Notes: generated by a model from the sequence alone, not told the origin. A stretch of 64,000 nucleotides of DNA from UBA868 sp016776875 (GCA_051201585.1 CP179198.1:434001-498000), one strand, 5' to 3'. Shown: positions 35,231 to 44,613, numbered from the stretch's first letter. Made by a program: numbers and translations.

Positions 35231-36207
35231 TTTTTGAGTCTTCGATTGCGTTTTTCGACCCACCAGGGCTGTTCACAGATACGACCCATGAATTCCACCA
35301 TGATGTGTGCGCCCAAATACGCGGTGACGCCGGTCCCCACATCAAGCTGCGGATTGACTTCGACAAAGTCAAACGCAATGATCTCGGTGCGTCGTGCAAT
35401 TGCGTCGAGCGTATCGCGCAACTCGGCGTAGGTCATGCCGTTCGGTTCGGCAGAAACGCAGCCCGGCACCAAAGAGATATCAAGCACGTCGACATCAATG
35501 CTGACGTAGGTCTTCGCACCTTCTGGCACGAGCGCGGCAAGCCCTTCAGGACCCATGTCATGAAATTGTGTCATGGTCACCACATCATTGCCCTGCACAA
35601 TGGAGTCTTCAATCATTTCTTCTGAATGCCTCAGGCTCCGAATACCCGCCTGAATCAGATTCTTCACATTAGGCATCGGCGCGATGTGGCGAAAGGCATG
35701 GCCATTAGTGAACTGTAGGTCATGAATAAACGGCGCATAGTCGGCGTGGGCATCAAAATGAATGACATAAATATCTTCTTCAATTGCGCGAACCACTGGG
35801 TAGGTGATTGCATGATCTCCGCCCATCACCACTAGCAAATCACAACCTTCAAGTGCCTGCTGTGTCATTTTCGTGGTGTTATCAAAAGTCTGTTTAATAT
35901 CAGCTGGCCAAATATCAACATCACCCAGGTCAGTAATTAATCCCTGCGACATTTCGGTTTCAAGAAACTGCTTGCGATGTTCCGGATCGTAGTAGCCCGC
36001 GCCTCCCTGGCCAAAACGAAGCGAGTGTTCTCTCAAGGCACGAGGCCCCATTCGCGAACCGGCCATAAAAGGCGAGCCCTCATCAGTCGGAACGCCCATC
36101 ACGGCAATGCCCGTGTCAAGATTTTTGATATCGTTGCAGATCTGGGATCTCAAAAACGAGGCAATTCCAACAAAGGGTTGGTTCAGTCGAAAATTCTCAT
36201 CTACCAT
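35227..36207 (-). CDS. Ureohydrolase (agmatinase/arginase family)
   Basis: A 326-residue binuclear metal hydrolase that would release urea from a guanidino compound. Metal motifs: LVVMGGDHAITYP, VIHFDAHADYAP (DAHxD) and YVSIDVDVLDISLVPG (DxDxxD). GAGYYDPEH near residue 70 and the C-terminal IAFDFVEVNPQLD are typical of the agmatinase/guanidinobutyrase group. Putative substrates include agmatine, 3-guanidinopropionate or 4-guanidinobutyrate. It shares a divergent promoter region with a 2OG oxygenase gene. Confidence 0.9.
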   Translation of the reverse strand: MVDENFRLNQPFVGIASFLRSQICNDIKNLDTGIAVMGVPTDEGSPFMAGSRMGPRALREHSLRFGQGGAGYYDPEHRKQFLETEMSQGLITDLGDVDIWPADIKQTFDNTTKMTQQALEGCDLLVVMGGDHAITYPVVRAIEEDIYVIHFDAHADYAPFIHDLQFTNGHAFRHIAPMPNVKNLIQAGIRSLRHSEEMIEDSIVQGNDVVTMTQFHDMGPEGLAALVPEGAKTYVSIDVDVLDISLVPGCVSAEPNGMTYAELRDTLDAIARRTEIIAFDFVEVNPQLDVGTGVTAYLGAHIMVEFMGRICEQPWWVEKRNRRLKK

Positions 36208-36223
36208 GTTGATCTCCTTTTTG

Positions 36224-36267
36224 ATTAATCAGCTTTTTAAAAAAAGAGTGAAAAAAGCTTGATTAAT
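36224..36267. promoter_or_regulatory. Long inverted repeat between divergent ureohydrolase and oxygenase genes
   Basis: ATTAATCAGCTTTTT (36224-36238) and AAAAAGCTTGATTAAT (36252-36267) are complementary over 15 pairs with one bulged base, around a 13-base AT-rich centre. It lies 16 bases upstream of the minus-strand start and 66 bases before the plus-strand start. It may be an operator or a bidirectional terminator-like hairpin with T-runs. Confidence 0.5.
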
Positions 36268-36333
36268 GCCGATTGCCGAAGGCAAATAAAAAACGCTAAA
36301 CTGGTAGCATTCTACGATAGATTTTTTATTGCC

Positions 36334-37146
36334 ATGACCCAAGATTCCTTAAGTGCAGAGCAAATTGTTGATACGGCGCGTTACCCAATTCAGGATCTGA
36401 ACTCGCCCGAAGGTGCAAAGCTTGTTGCAGCGTGTCGCGAGGAGTTTGCGGCCACAGGGCTTTGTATGCTGCCAGGTTTTGTCTCATCCGAAGCGCTTGA
36501 TGTGCTCGCTCATGAGGCCAACGGTCTTTTGGGGGAAGCCTATTTTTGTGACAGCACGCATAACGCGTATTTAAAGGATGCTGATCCTGATGTGTCACCC
36601 GACGACGTAACGCAGCGTCAGGAAGCGACTTATGTTGGTTCTGTGGCCTATGACCGCTTGCCCCACGATGGCGCAATGAAGCGCCTTTATTTGTGGGATC
36701 CGTTGATGAATTTCATTGGCGGTATTCTTGATAAAAAACCGTTCTTTCGATTTGCGGATCCCCTGGGAGCCTGCTCGATTAATGTGTTTGTAAATGGTGG
36801 TCAACATGGCTGGCATTTTGACGAGTCGGAATTCACGATTACGCTGATGCTGCAGCAACCAGACGAAGGCGGGCTTTTTGAATATGTGCCTCAGATTCGC
36901 GGACGGGATAATGAAAAAGAAATCGTCGGCGGTGTGCTCGCCGGCAAGCGTGATGGCGTCAAGCAGCTTCCCTTTACGCCCGGCACGTTGTTGGTTTTTG
37001 GTGGTAACCAAACGATTCATCGGGTGACTCAGGTCAAAGGGAAAACCCCGCGACTGGTGCCTGTGCTTTGCTACGCTGAAACACCTGATCATAAAAACAG
37101 CGAACAGGTGCGGGAACTCTTCTGGGGCCGCGCGGATACCGGTTAG
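36334..37146 (+). CDS. ArpA-like 2OG/Fe(II) oxygenase (amino-acid-type hydroxylase)
   Basis: A 270-residue oxygenase starting at ATG 36334 (an upstream frame start would add unlikely residues). Fe ligands: NGGQHGWHFDESEFTITLMLQ (His161, Asp163) and the distal His228 in GNQTIHRVTQV. GGLFEYVPQIRGRDNEKE is characteristic of the arpA-annotated group, which I recall as related to BesD-type lysine halogenases/hydroxylases. Because the Asp is kept (halogenases have Gly), hydroxylation is expected. It sits between two ureohydrolase genes, so a guanidino amino acid is a plausible substrate (inference). Confidence 0.8.
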   Translation: MTQDSLSAEQIVDTARYPIQDLNSPEGAKLVAACREEFAATGLCMLPGFVSSEALDVLAHEANGLLGEAYFCDSTHNAYLKDADPDVSPDDVTQRQEATYVGSVAYDRLPHDGAMKRLYLWDPLMNFIGGILDKKPFFRFADPLGACSINVFVNGGQHGWHFDESEFTITLMLQQPDEGGLFEYVPQIRGRDNEKEIVGGVLAGKRDGVKQLPFTPGTLLVFGGNQTIHRVTQVKGKTPRLVPVLCYAETPDHKNSEQVRELFWGRADTG

Positions 37147-37169
37147 TCGCTCTCAGTTGTCATTGCGAT

Positions 37170-38177
37170 TTAGGCGCCATGTTGTTTAAGGCTGTCTGAG
37201 ACGAGGCTAATAATCTCAAACATGACCGCAGCGGCCGTATGGGCCGTGATCTGATTAGGTGCATCTTTGGTCGGCATCATGCACACCACATCGCCGCCAA
37301 TAATGTTTTTGCCACGAATGCAACGCAATAGCCGCATTACCTCATCGACCTGAAATCCCTGCACCCCCGCTTCGAGATTCGCGACGCCCGGCGCCACCGT
37401 GGGGTCCATACAGTCAAGATCAAAAGTCACATATACCGGCGCATCGCCGAGACGTTCATTAATAATGGCCATGGTTTCCTCGAGGCCGATCTCCCGGTAG
37501 CGTTTCATGGTGATGAGTTCGTATCCAAGATCCTTGCTGGGGTTAAGCCAGCTTAAAGTCCGCGGGTTGCCGCGCATGCCGATCTGCACGCTGTGCGAGG
37601 CATCGATCAAACCATCGCGCACAAGATAGCTTGCCCAGTGCGCGGCGGATTTCACCGCGCCCAGAAAATGCGGCACCTGCTCATAGGCATCCGTGTGGGC
37701 ATCAAAGTGCAAAAAGACGGCTTTTTCGCCATTGGTGGTCTTGGCGCCCGCACCGGCAATCCCCTGAATAATGCCCCCCGTCACGGCGTGATCGCCGCCA
37801 ACAGAAACAGGTCGCGCTCCGGCGGCATCCAGCTCGCGGTAAAAATCCGTGATGCGCTCAATGCATGCTTCGTTGTTATTGCCTTCCGGCAATGGCACAT
37901 CACCCAGATCATGAATGCGATGCGTTGCCCAGGGATCGATATTGAACTCCACATGCACGCGTTTGGACATAGCTGAGACTTGACGAAGCGCACGCGGACC
38001 CAGATGCTGGTCTCGTTCCGTGGTGCCGTTGCCGGTGGAGTGGGGCACGCCAACCAACGCGATATCGGAGTTCGCCGGATCACGATCCAAAGGCGTTCGA
38101 AACAAGGTGGGGATATCCCACCAGTAGAGCGACTCCAGCATCATTTTGTCGGAATCAGAAAGATGATCGGTATGCAT
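37170..38177 (-). CDS. Second ureohydrolase (agmatinase family, distinct subtype)
   Basis: A 335-residue ureohydrolase. Motifs: SVGGDHAVTGG, LHFDAHTDAY and YVTFDLDCMDPTVAPG (DxDxxDP). The N-terminal HSTGNGTTERDQHLGPRALRQ is not shared with the first ureohydrolase, and the C-terminal region reads CMMPTKDAPNQITAHTAAAVMFE instead of EVNPxxD. The two genes are thus paralogues of different subtypes. The TTERDQHLGPR element recalls a group that includes guanidine hydrolases, but I cannot verify this. Convergent with the oxygenase gene. Confidence 0.87.
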   Translation of the reverse strand: MHTDHLSDSDKMMLESLYWWDIPTLFRTPLDRDPANSDIALVGVPHSTGNGTTERDQHLGPRALRQVSAMSKRVHVEFNIDPWATHRIHDLGDVPLPEGNNNEACIERITDFYRELDAAGARPVSVGGDHAVTGGIIQGIAGAGAKTTNGEKAVFLHFDAHTDAYEQVPHFLGAVKSAAHWASYLVRDGLIDASHSVQIGMRGNPRTLSWLNPSKDLGYELITMKRYREIGLEETMAIINERLGDAPVYVTFDLDCMDPTVAPGVANLEAGVQGFQVDEVMRLLRCIRGKNIIGGDVVCMMPTKDAPNQITAHTAAAVMFEIISLVSDSLKQHGA

Positions 38178-38262
38178 ATAAATTCCTTTGAAATTAAAAC
38201 TTCTTATAATAGAAAGACAAACTTTTAATCAGCCATCTTTGATAGCTTAAATTGGATACGTA

Positions 38263-39654
38263 ATGATCCGAATTTACCAGTTTTCCGCGGTTATTTTTCT
38301 GAGCGCAATATTGTTTATCTCAGGTTGCAGTCAGTCATCGACTGATGGCGGTCTGTTAAATCAAGAGCCGGGGGCAGATATCGATGGTGACGGCATTCTT
38401 AACGAAAACGACGTTGACGTAGACGGCGATGGCATTCCAAACGCACTTGATCCGGATGATGATAACGATGGTATGCTGGATGAATTGGATCTGGTGCCGC
38501 AACCCGACCCGAGCGCGGGTGTCTGTAAGTACCTCGATATTATCCCGCCTAATGACGAACAGGTTGCCGGGTCGACGGTTATAGTGAAGTGGAAGTTATA
38601 TGGGGCTAATGGCCTAAAGAAATGTGTTGCGCCAGACAGCGGTCGGAGAGATCGTGCCTTGGCTTATAACAACGCCGCGCTGATCCCAAATCCATCTAAA
38701 AGTGTTCCGGTTGAGGTGGGTGCGCGTTCGGCGGCGCTCAAATTACCGGATTGGTGTAATTCCAAGCAGGCGATTACTTACAGCCTGGAAGGTCTTGCTG
38801 CTTTATTAGGGCAGACCGATCAATCAAAAGGCGCTTTTGAAGCGCTGATCAGTCATCCACCGAGGAGTTGTAGCGATGGAGGAGAGACGAGTTGCCCTGA
38901 TAGCCAAGTGATCGTCGACGGCCAATGCGTCACGCCGGGAGGACCCGAGGCGATTGACTGCGAAGCGGGAGAGATCGAGGTCAATGGACGCTGTGAAGTG
39001 CCGGGTGGTGAAGGCTCTTATTGTCCTGAAGGGCAAGTCGAGATCGATGGTGTTTGTGAAATTCCAAGCGAGGGATCGGATCCAAATTGTCCAGAAGGTG
39101 AGATTCCAATCGATGGCTACTGCAAGGTGCCGGATACCGGAATTGATCAACCGACGACGGGTTTGGGTTGTCCGGGCGATCTGCAGGAAGCCGACGACGG
39201 ATCCTGCCAGTGCTCGGGCGATTTGATTCCCGATGACGATAACCCGCTATCGTGCGTAGCGCCATGGCCGCTGCCTGATGAGTGCGCGGCAGATGAGGAA
39301 CTGGTCGATGGCAAGTGTGTCAGCAATATTCCTGACTTTTTCTATCAGATACCCGGTTGCCAATGGTCAGGGCCTGTCGTTGCTCATCTACCTCAAGGGC
39401 GTAACACTGCTAATCAGTCAGATGACTTGTGCGAAATTGATGGCTGGCGGTTGCCAAATCAGGACGAGATGATGTGCATCTGGGCAGCGCGCGAGGTGTT
39501 CGGGGGTTATTGGAAAACAAGTTATAGATACTGGACTTCGACGGCTGAGATCGTAAACGACGAGGACCGACGGGTAGCGGTTAGTTCAAGTAAAGGAATC
39601 CCTACTGCCATGTCTCCATACGAAGGCTATTGGCGAACATGCGTCCTCGACTGA
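38263..39654 (+). CDS. Secreted lipoprotein with calcium-type repeats and cysteine-rich repeats
   Basis: A 463-residue lipoprotein. The signal peptide ends in a lipobox (FISGCSQ, Cys22). Residues 37-77 hold thrombospondin-type-3-like Ca-binding repeats (DIDGDGILNENDVDVDGDG, DPDDDNDGMLDELD). Residues 205-360 hold five Cys-rich repeats with the pattern C-P-x-G-x-I-x-I-D-G-x-C (CPEGQVEIDGVCEIP is one). The C-terminal 90 residues (IDGWRLPNQDEMMCIWAAREVF, then YWTSTAEIV) resemble the DUF1566/Fibrobacter-type Lcl domain. Likely an outer-membrane surface protein of unknown role. Confidence 0.75.
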   Translation: MIRIYQFSAVIFLSAILFISGCSQSSTDGGLLNQEPGADIDGDGILNENDVDVDGDGIPNALDPDDDNDGMLDELDLVPQPDPSAGVCKYLDIIPPNDEQVAGSTVIVKWKLYGANGLKKCVAPDSGRRDRALAYNNAALIPNPSKSVPVEVGARSAALKLPDWCNSKQAITYSLEGLAALLGQTDQSKGAFEALISHPPRSCSDGGETSCPDSQVIVDGQCVTPGGPEAIDCEAGEIEVNGRCEVPGGEGSYCPEGQVEIDGVCEIPSEGSDPNCPEGEIPIDGYCKVPDTGIDQPTTGLGCPGDLQEADDGSCQCSGDLIPDDDNPLSCVAPWPLPDECAADEELVDGKCVSNIPDFFYQIPGCQWSGPVVAHLPQGRNTANQSDDLCEIDGWRLPNQDEMMCIWAAREVFGGYWKTSYRYWTSTAEIVNDEDRRVAVSSSKGIPTAMSPYEGYWRTCVLD

Positions 39655-39828
39655 ATGCCTTAGCGGTTGTAAAGTATCGGCAAATTGCAGGCTGCCGCAA
39701 TAATGGCGCGTCTTCCGGCCGCGGATAGTTGATTGAAGTATCGAGGGATCGCGGTCTTTATTAATGGATTTTCAGTAGCCGTGCTCCATTTCAGACTTGA
39801 ATCAATTTTTTCAGCGGGTGATTAGCTA

Positions 39829-40722
39829 ATGTTCAACTTAATAATTTTGATCATGATGTCGTTGGCTTGGGCTTCAAGCTATGTCGTGATTTCGACTGTC
39901 GAGTTGACACTTTCGCCGCTCTCGATAAGTGCATCGTTGACAACCGTTGGCGCAATTGTGATGGTTTTTATTGTGCGGGTTATTCAAAGACGCCCACTTC
40001 TGCCAATATTGATCTCCAACCCTGTCCCGCTGCTTATCATGTCGCTGACCGCGATTAGTCTGCCCCAATTGTCGGTGGTCATTGCTGAAAAGGATGTCGC
40101 ACCTGGACTGGCTGCGGTCATTGGCACAACTGTTCCCGTCGCTACTTTTTTGGTTTCGGCTTTTATCCTTAAAACGACACCTAAAAACTGGATTAATCTT
40201 TTGGGTATCTTTGTCGCCGTGGCAGGGATTATCACTTTTGCTGATCCAAAAGAGTTGATGGCTCACAAGCGTGCTATTTCGTCCATTGGCATCATGATGG
40301 CGGGTGGATTGGTATTCGTGGCGAATGGCATCTACGCCCAGCGGGCGACCAGTCATCTTGATCAGATAGCGCTGACAACCTGGATTCTTATCTTCGCGGC
40401 AATTGGCTTGTCGACTCTGGCACTCGTATTTGAAGGCGGGCTACCAGAGGCGTTGCTCGACACGAAAGTGTTAATGGAGATTGGTTTTGGTGGAGCAATC
40501 ACCATGGCAGCGGCCTATTACCTGTACTATTTCTTGCTTGCCCGGGCAGGGGCATCGTTCGCTTGCCTTTACGCTTTTTTGGTCCCACCGCTTGGTGTCT
40601 TGCTCTCAGTAATGTTTGCCGGTATGACGCTTGATGTCCACAATGTCGTTGGCCTTGGTGTATCGCTTATGGGGCTAGCGCTCGTGTTCATCGGAAATGC
40701 AAGATCAGGGAATAGGTCATGA
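39829..40722 (+). CDS. EamA-family (DMT) transporter
   Basis: A 297-residue ten-helix carrier with the EamA pattern: IMMSLAWASSYVVISTVELTLSPLS at the start and ASFACLYAFLVPPLGVLLSVMF in the penultimate helices. The stop overlaps the start of the multiheme cytochrome gene by four bases (ATGA), so the two are translationally coupled. This is an odd pairing and suggests a substrate linked to the cytochrome. Substrate unknown. Confidence 0.83.
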   Translation: MFNLIILIMMSLAWASSYVVISTVELTLSPLSISASLTTVGAIVMVFIVRVIQRRPLLPILISNPVPLLIMSLTAISLPQLSVVIAEKDVAPGLAAVIGTTVPVATFLVSAFILKTTPKNWINLLGIFVAVAGIITFADPKELMAHKRAISSIGIMMAGGLVFVANGIYAQRATSHLDQIALTTWILIFAAIGLSTLALVFEGGLPEALLDTKVLMEIGFGGAITMAAAYYLYYFLLARAGASFACLYAFLVPPLGVLLSVMFAGMTLDVHNVVGLGVSLMGLALVFIGNARSGNRS

Positions 40723-43673
40723 GGGGCGGTTTCAAAAAAGGTTTGAGCGCAATCATCTCGGTTGTGTTTTTATTTGTGGCTTTAAAGTCGATGGCGGCAG
40801 AAGTGCCAGCCTGCGATGTGCGACAAGATAAAAAACTGATTCCAACCAATCCCGCACTCTGTGAATCACTTCATGATGCGGTGAGGGATCCCAGCGGCCT
40901 GGCGCTCGATAAATACGAAGCGGTTCTTAGTCAATTTCTTGGAAACTATTGCCACCGCAACGCCGCTGCTGGCTGGGTTCGAGATAAGAAGCTTAGGAAT
41001 ACCGGCCCTTTCATCACATCACATAAGGATGGCGAGTGGCAGGGTCGCGCCTTTGGTGTTCATGCTCCCGTTGTCATCTGGTATTCCCCTGAGGCGATTG
41101 AATGGATTCGAGAGAACCGTGGTCTTGATGACATTGGCGTTGGGTCCGATAGCAGCCCGGTTCCGGATGGCGCGATGCTTATCAAGGAAATGTACCCAGC
41201 GCCAATCGCGGCCTGCGAGACGGTAGACCCACTTCACTTGTTTCCTTCAAATGGCGCGGCGGTCATGATTCGCGACCGGAGCGCATCCCACGATGGTTGG
41301 TTCTGGGGTTGGTATGGCTGGAAAGGGTGGACACCAGATTGGCCTGCAGATTCAAGAACCAATCGACTGGCTTATATGGGATTTGGCCAATACTGCGTGA
41401 ATTGCCATGCCTCGGCCCGCGATAACTTGACGTTTTCATCTGTTGACAATATTCAAAATGAGCCAGGCGAGCCGATCGCCTACCTTAATCAAAATTGGAT
41501 TGATCTTGAGGCGCCACACGGCCATCACAAAAAGACGCCCGCACCGGTTATTACAAAGAAGTCCGAGCATACAGCTGAGTGGCGCGCGGCTTATCTCAAA
41601 GCTTACCCCTTGCAGGGTAGAACAGTTCCACCCAAACGATCCGAGATTGCGAATATGCCGTCGCAGACTTACGACAATGTTTGGATGCCTGCGCCCGAGA
41701 AGGTTGACCACCGAAATTTTGTAACGTCAGACCAATGCCTCGGCTGTCATGATGCAGGCTCGACGGGGCTGCAGTTTGATATGACTGCGTTAGATGCCGA
41801 GTCCGGAAAACTGCTGAATCTCTCTCCATACGCTACTTGGCGGACTTCTCCGATGGGGCTCGCGGGGCGCGATCCCATTTTTTTCTCTCAATTGGCGAGC
41901 GAAACCCAAACATTTCATAAAGAATCAGCAGAGACTGTAGAGACGGTCTGCCTCGGCTGTCATGCGGCTTTAGGTCAACGACAGTCGCAGATTGATCATT
42001 ATGCGCAGTCAGAAGAGTGTGGTTCATTTCCGAGAGAAGCCTTAAACCAAGTGGGTCTGGGCCTCGCTGAGGGCGCTGATGTTGCCGCTTTTGCGGCGCT
42101 CGGTCGGGACGGCATTTCCTGCATGACTTGCCATCAGATGGCCGTTGGCAAAGCGGCGAGTGAGGCGGCTGCCAAACTTGATGACAATACCTGCGCCAAG
42201 CAGCGACAAGACACACTCAATCCCCATGCCACGGGGTTGGCGAGAACCTTTACAGGCTCTTTTTTGATGGCGGATGAAAAAGTGATTTATGGTCCGCACA
42301 AAAATCTTAAAAAAACGCCGATGAAAAATGCTCTGGGGTTAAACCCAACGACCAGTAGCGGCATATCGTCCTCAGAAATGTGCGGCACCTGTCATACGGT
42401 TCATCTTCCGGTGCTGCATCGAGGGGAGACAGTGGCCCATATTTACGAGCAAACGACATTTGCGGAGTGGGCGTTTAGTGATTTTCGGGATGGCGTATCT
42501 CTTTACTCGGATAGTTTGCCCAGTGGTCAGGGTTCAAAGTGGGTAAGTTGCGCCGGTTGTCATATGCGCGACAAGCGCTTGACCGAAAGCAAAGTGGCAA
42601 GCATTCAGGAGGTAAGCAATTTTCCGGCGGCCAGCTTCACAGGTAGCGCTGAAAACCTAGATTTGGAGAGACGAAAAGATTACGCCCCGCACACGTTAGT
42701 GGGTCTCAACGCATTTTTGGTGAGCATGGCGCGACAGTTTCCTGAATTACTGGGTTTGAGGTCTCAGGATCCGATGATGGTTGCCAAAGGGTTAGACCCC
42801 GCCGCGGCAACCGAGCGATTTATTTATGAAACTGCGATGAATGACACGGCTGATATCTCGATTGGCGCTATTCACCAAAGCGATAAAGCTTTAAGCGTTG
42901 ATGTCCGGGTCAATAATAAAGTGGGGCATAAATTCCCGTCCGGCGTGGGTTTTCGCCGCGCGTTTATTGCCTTTGAGGTTCTCGATTCAAGCGGTGCCGT
43001 ACTCTGGGCATCCGGACGTACAGATAGTATCGGCCGTATTGTGGATGCAGACAATAACCCCATAGCGGGCGAAGTCTGGTGGGGGCCGAATTGCACCGTC
43101 CCGCCTGATAGATTGAAGCGTCCTCATCAGCCACACTTTAAGCAGATCTCTAAAGAGCATCAGGCGCAGATTTATCAATCGCTCTCAGCGGCGCCGCCTA
43201 ATCGAGATACCGTAAGTTGCGGTGACGATGCAAAGCCCGAGGGCCCTCTCACCACAAGCTTTTTATCGATCTGTAGTGAGGTAAAAGATAATCGATTACT
43301 GCCTGATGGCTACTTGTCACTGGCTGAGCGAACCGCAATTTCGACTGCGCTTGGCGCCGATGCCCGCTTGGCAGAAAGCGCGGGATCTGTGGCTGTCGGT
43401 GATGATCCTGATTATGTGGGTGGTGGACCAGGAGGGGATTCATTGATTTACGAGGTGCCAATTGATCAGATCGAAGGCGTACCGGAGTCGGTACGCGCAA
43501 GACTTTATTATCAGTCGATTCCGCCGTTCTATTTGCAGGACCGATACTGCACGGCTGAAGGGCAGGATACCGATCGATTGTACTGGCTCGCTGAAAATCT
43601 CGATTTGTCAGGTACGCCAGCTGAAGGCTGGAAGCTACTGGTTGCTGACACAAAGCCTGTATCCATAAAGTAG
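40719..43673 (+). CDS. Large multiheme c-type cytochrome with cytochrome P460-like N-terminal domain
   Basis: A 984-residue exported protein with a signal peptide (residues 1-26, ALKSMAA). Residues 55-235 match the P460 pattern: WQGRAFGVHAPVVIWYSPEAIEWI, VPDGAMLIKEMYPAP, DGWFWGWYG, then a CVNCH heme site near 226. Five further CxxCH sites follow near residues 340 (CLGCH), 411 (CLGCH), 467 (CMTCH), 554 (CGTCH) and 611 (CAGCH), giving six in all. The last 350 residues form a heme-free domain. P460 proteins oxidise hydroxylamine or nitric oxide-related compounds; the rest may pass electrons on. Periplasmic or surface location is expected. Confidence 0.8.
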   Translation: MRGGFKKGLSAIISVVFLFVALKSMAAEVPACDVRQDKKLIPTNPALCESLHDAVRDPSGLALDKYEAVLSQFLGNYCHRNAAAGWVRDKKLRNTGPFITSHKDGEWQGRAFGVHAPVVIWYSPEAIEWIRENRGLDDIGVGSDSSPVPDGAMLIKEMYPAPIAACETVDPLHLFPSNGAAVMIRDRSASHDGWFWGWYGWKGWTPDWPADSRTNRLAYMGFGQYCVNCHASARDNLTFSSVDNIQNEPGEPIAYLNQNWIDLEAPHGHHKKTPAPVITKKSEHTAEWRAAYLKAYPLQGRTVPPKRSEIANMPSQTYDNVWMPAPEKVDHRNFVTSDQCLGCHDAGSTGLQFDMTALDAESGKLLNLSPYATWRTSPMGLAGRDPIFFSQLASETQTFHKESAETVETVCLGCHAALGQRQSQIDHYAQSEECGSFPREALNQVGLGLAEGADVAAFAALGRDGISCMTCHQMAVGKAASEAAAKLDDNTCAKQRQDTLNPHATGLARTFTGSFLMADEKVIYGPHKNLKKTPMKNALGLNPTTSSGISSSEMCGTCHTVHLPVLHRGETVAHIYEQTTFAEWAFSDFRDGVSLYSDSLPSGQGSKWVSCAGCHMRDKRLTESKVASIQEVSNFPAASFTGSAENLDLERRKDYAPHTLVGLNAFLVSMARQFPELLGLRSQDPMMVAKGLDPAAATERFIYETAMNDTADISIGAIHQSDKALSVDVRVNNKVGHKFPSGVGFRRAFIAFEVLDSSGAVLWASGRTDSIGRIVDADNNPIAGEVWWGPNCTVPPDRLKRPHQPHFKQISKEHQAQIYQSLSAAPPNRDTVSCGDDAKPEGPLTTSFLSICSEVKDNRLLPDGYLSLAERTAISTALGADARLAESAGSVAVGDDPDYVGGGPGGDSLIYEVPIDQIEGVPESVRARLYYQSIPPFYLQDRYCTAEGQDTDRLYWLAENLDLSGTPAEGWKLLVADTKPVSIK

Positions 43674-43728
43674 TGGTAAAAACAACTCAGACGCGTAAGC
43701 CAATGGAATAGCAAGGCAAGTAAAAACC

Positions 43729-44562
43729 ATGAAAACGCTTAAGCGATACTCCCTCGGCAAAGACGGCCTGCCCACCGTGGCTGCGATTAAAGCCTATGAG
43801 CGCGATGGCGTTGTTTGTATTGAAAATGCGTTTGATCCCGAGTGGGTGTCTCATGGCCGCCGCGCCGTTGCTGCAGCCATCAGTACCGCGGCCAAAAGCG
43901 CACTTCGAGAGGATCATGTTGTTAATGAAGGCAAAGGTCTTTTCTTTTTTGATACTTTTTTGTGGCGTCGGTTGCCTTCATTCAGGAAATTCACGTTTGA
44001 ATCGCCCGCGGCTCGCCTTGCAAAAAAAGTGATGCGCTCAAAAGAGCTTTTGCTTTACTTCGACATGGCGATTGTGAAGGAACCGGGTACGCCTGCGAAA
44101 ACACCCTGGCATTACGATGAAGCGTATTGGCCGGTCTCGGGAACTCAAGTCTGCAATGTCTGGATGGCGTTAGATGATGTGCCGGAAGAGGCTGCGCTGC
44201 GGTTCGCACTGGGCTCGCATAAGCTTAAAGATGACTATAAAGGCATTGATTTTTTTACGAACAAAGGGATGCGGGACCAGAGAGATCCGAACCCCCCGGA
44301 TTGGGATACTGAACCTAACGGGCTCGAGATTGCGAGCGCGCCCATGAAAGCCGGGGACTGCGCCATTTTGAACTTTCGCACTCATCATAGCGCGCCCGGG
44401 AATCCACAAAAAAACCGCCGCCGCCGCGTGATTTGTACGCATTGGTTTGGCGATGACGCACGGTACGTCGATAAAAAATGGGAGTGTAATCCCAATGAGC
44501 GCGGCGAAGGATTAGTCGATCGTGGTCGGCTTGAGTGTTCGGTTTTTCCGCGAATTTTCTAG
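43729..44562 (+). CDS. Phytanoyl-CoA dioxygenase family 2OG/Fe(II) oxygenase
   Basis: A 277-residue oxygenase with Fe ligands in TPWHYDEAYWPV (His128, Asp130) and the distal His in RTHHSAPGNPQKNRRRRVICTHWFGDD, where the Arg cluster would bind 2-oxoglutarate. The start ATG is at 43729, and the gene lies 55 bases after the multiheme cytochrome. It is a different PhyH branch from those at 33.6 and 61.8 kb. Substrate unknown. Confidence 0.86.
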   Translation: MKTLKRYSLGKDGLPTVAAIKAYERDGVVCIENAFDPEWVSHGRRAVAAAISTAAKSALREDHVVNEGKGLFFFDTFLWRRLPSFRKFTFESPAARLAKKVMRSKELLLYFDMAIVKEPGTPAKTPWHYDEAYWPVSGTQVCNVWMALDDVPEEAALRFALGSHKLKDDYKGIDFFTNKGMRDQRDPNPPDWDTEPNGLEIASAPMKAGDCAILNFRTHHSAPGNPQKNRRRRVICTHWFGDDARYVDKKWECNPNERGEGLVDRGRLECSVFPRIF

Positions 44563-44613
44563 ATCAGACTTGAGAACTTGATTTAGATCAGCAAGAAACC
44601 GGTCTAGATAAAG

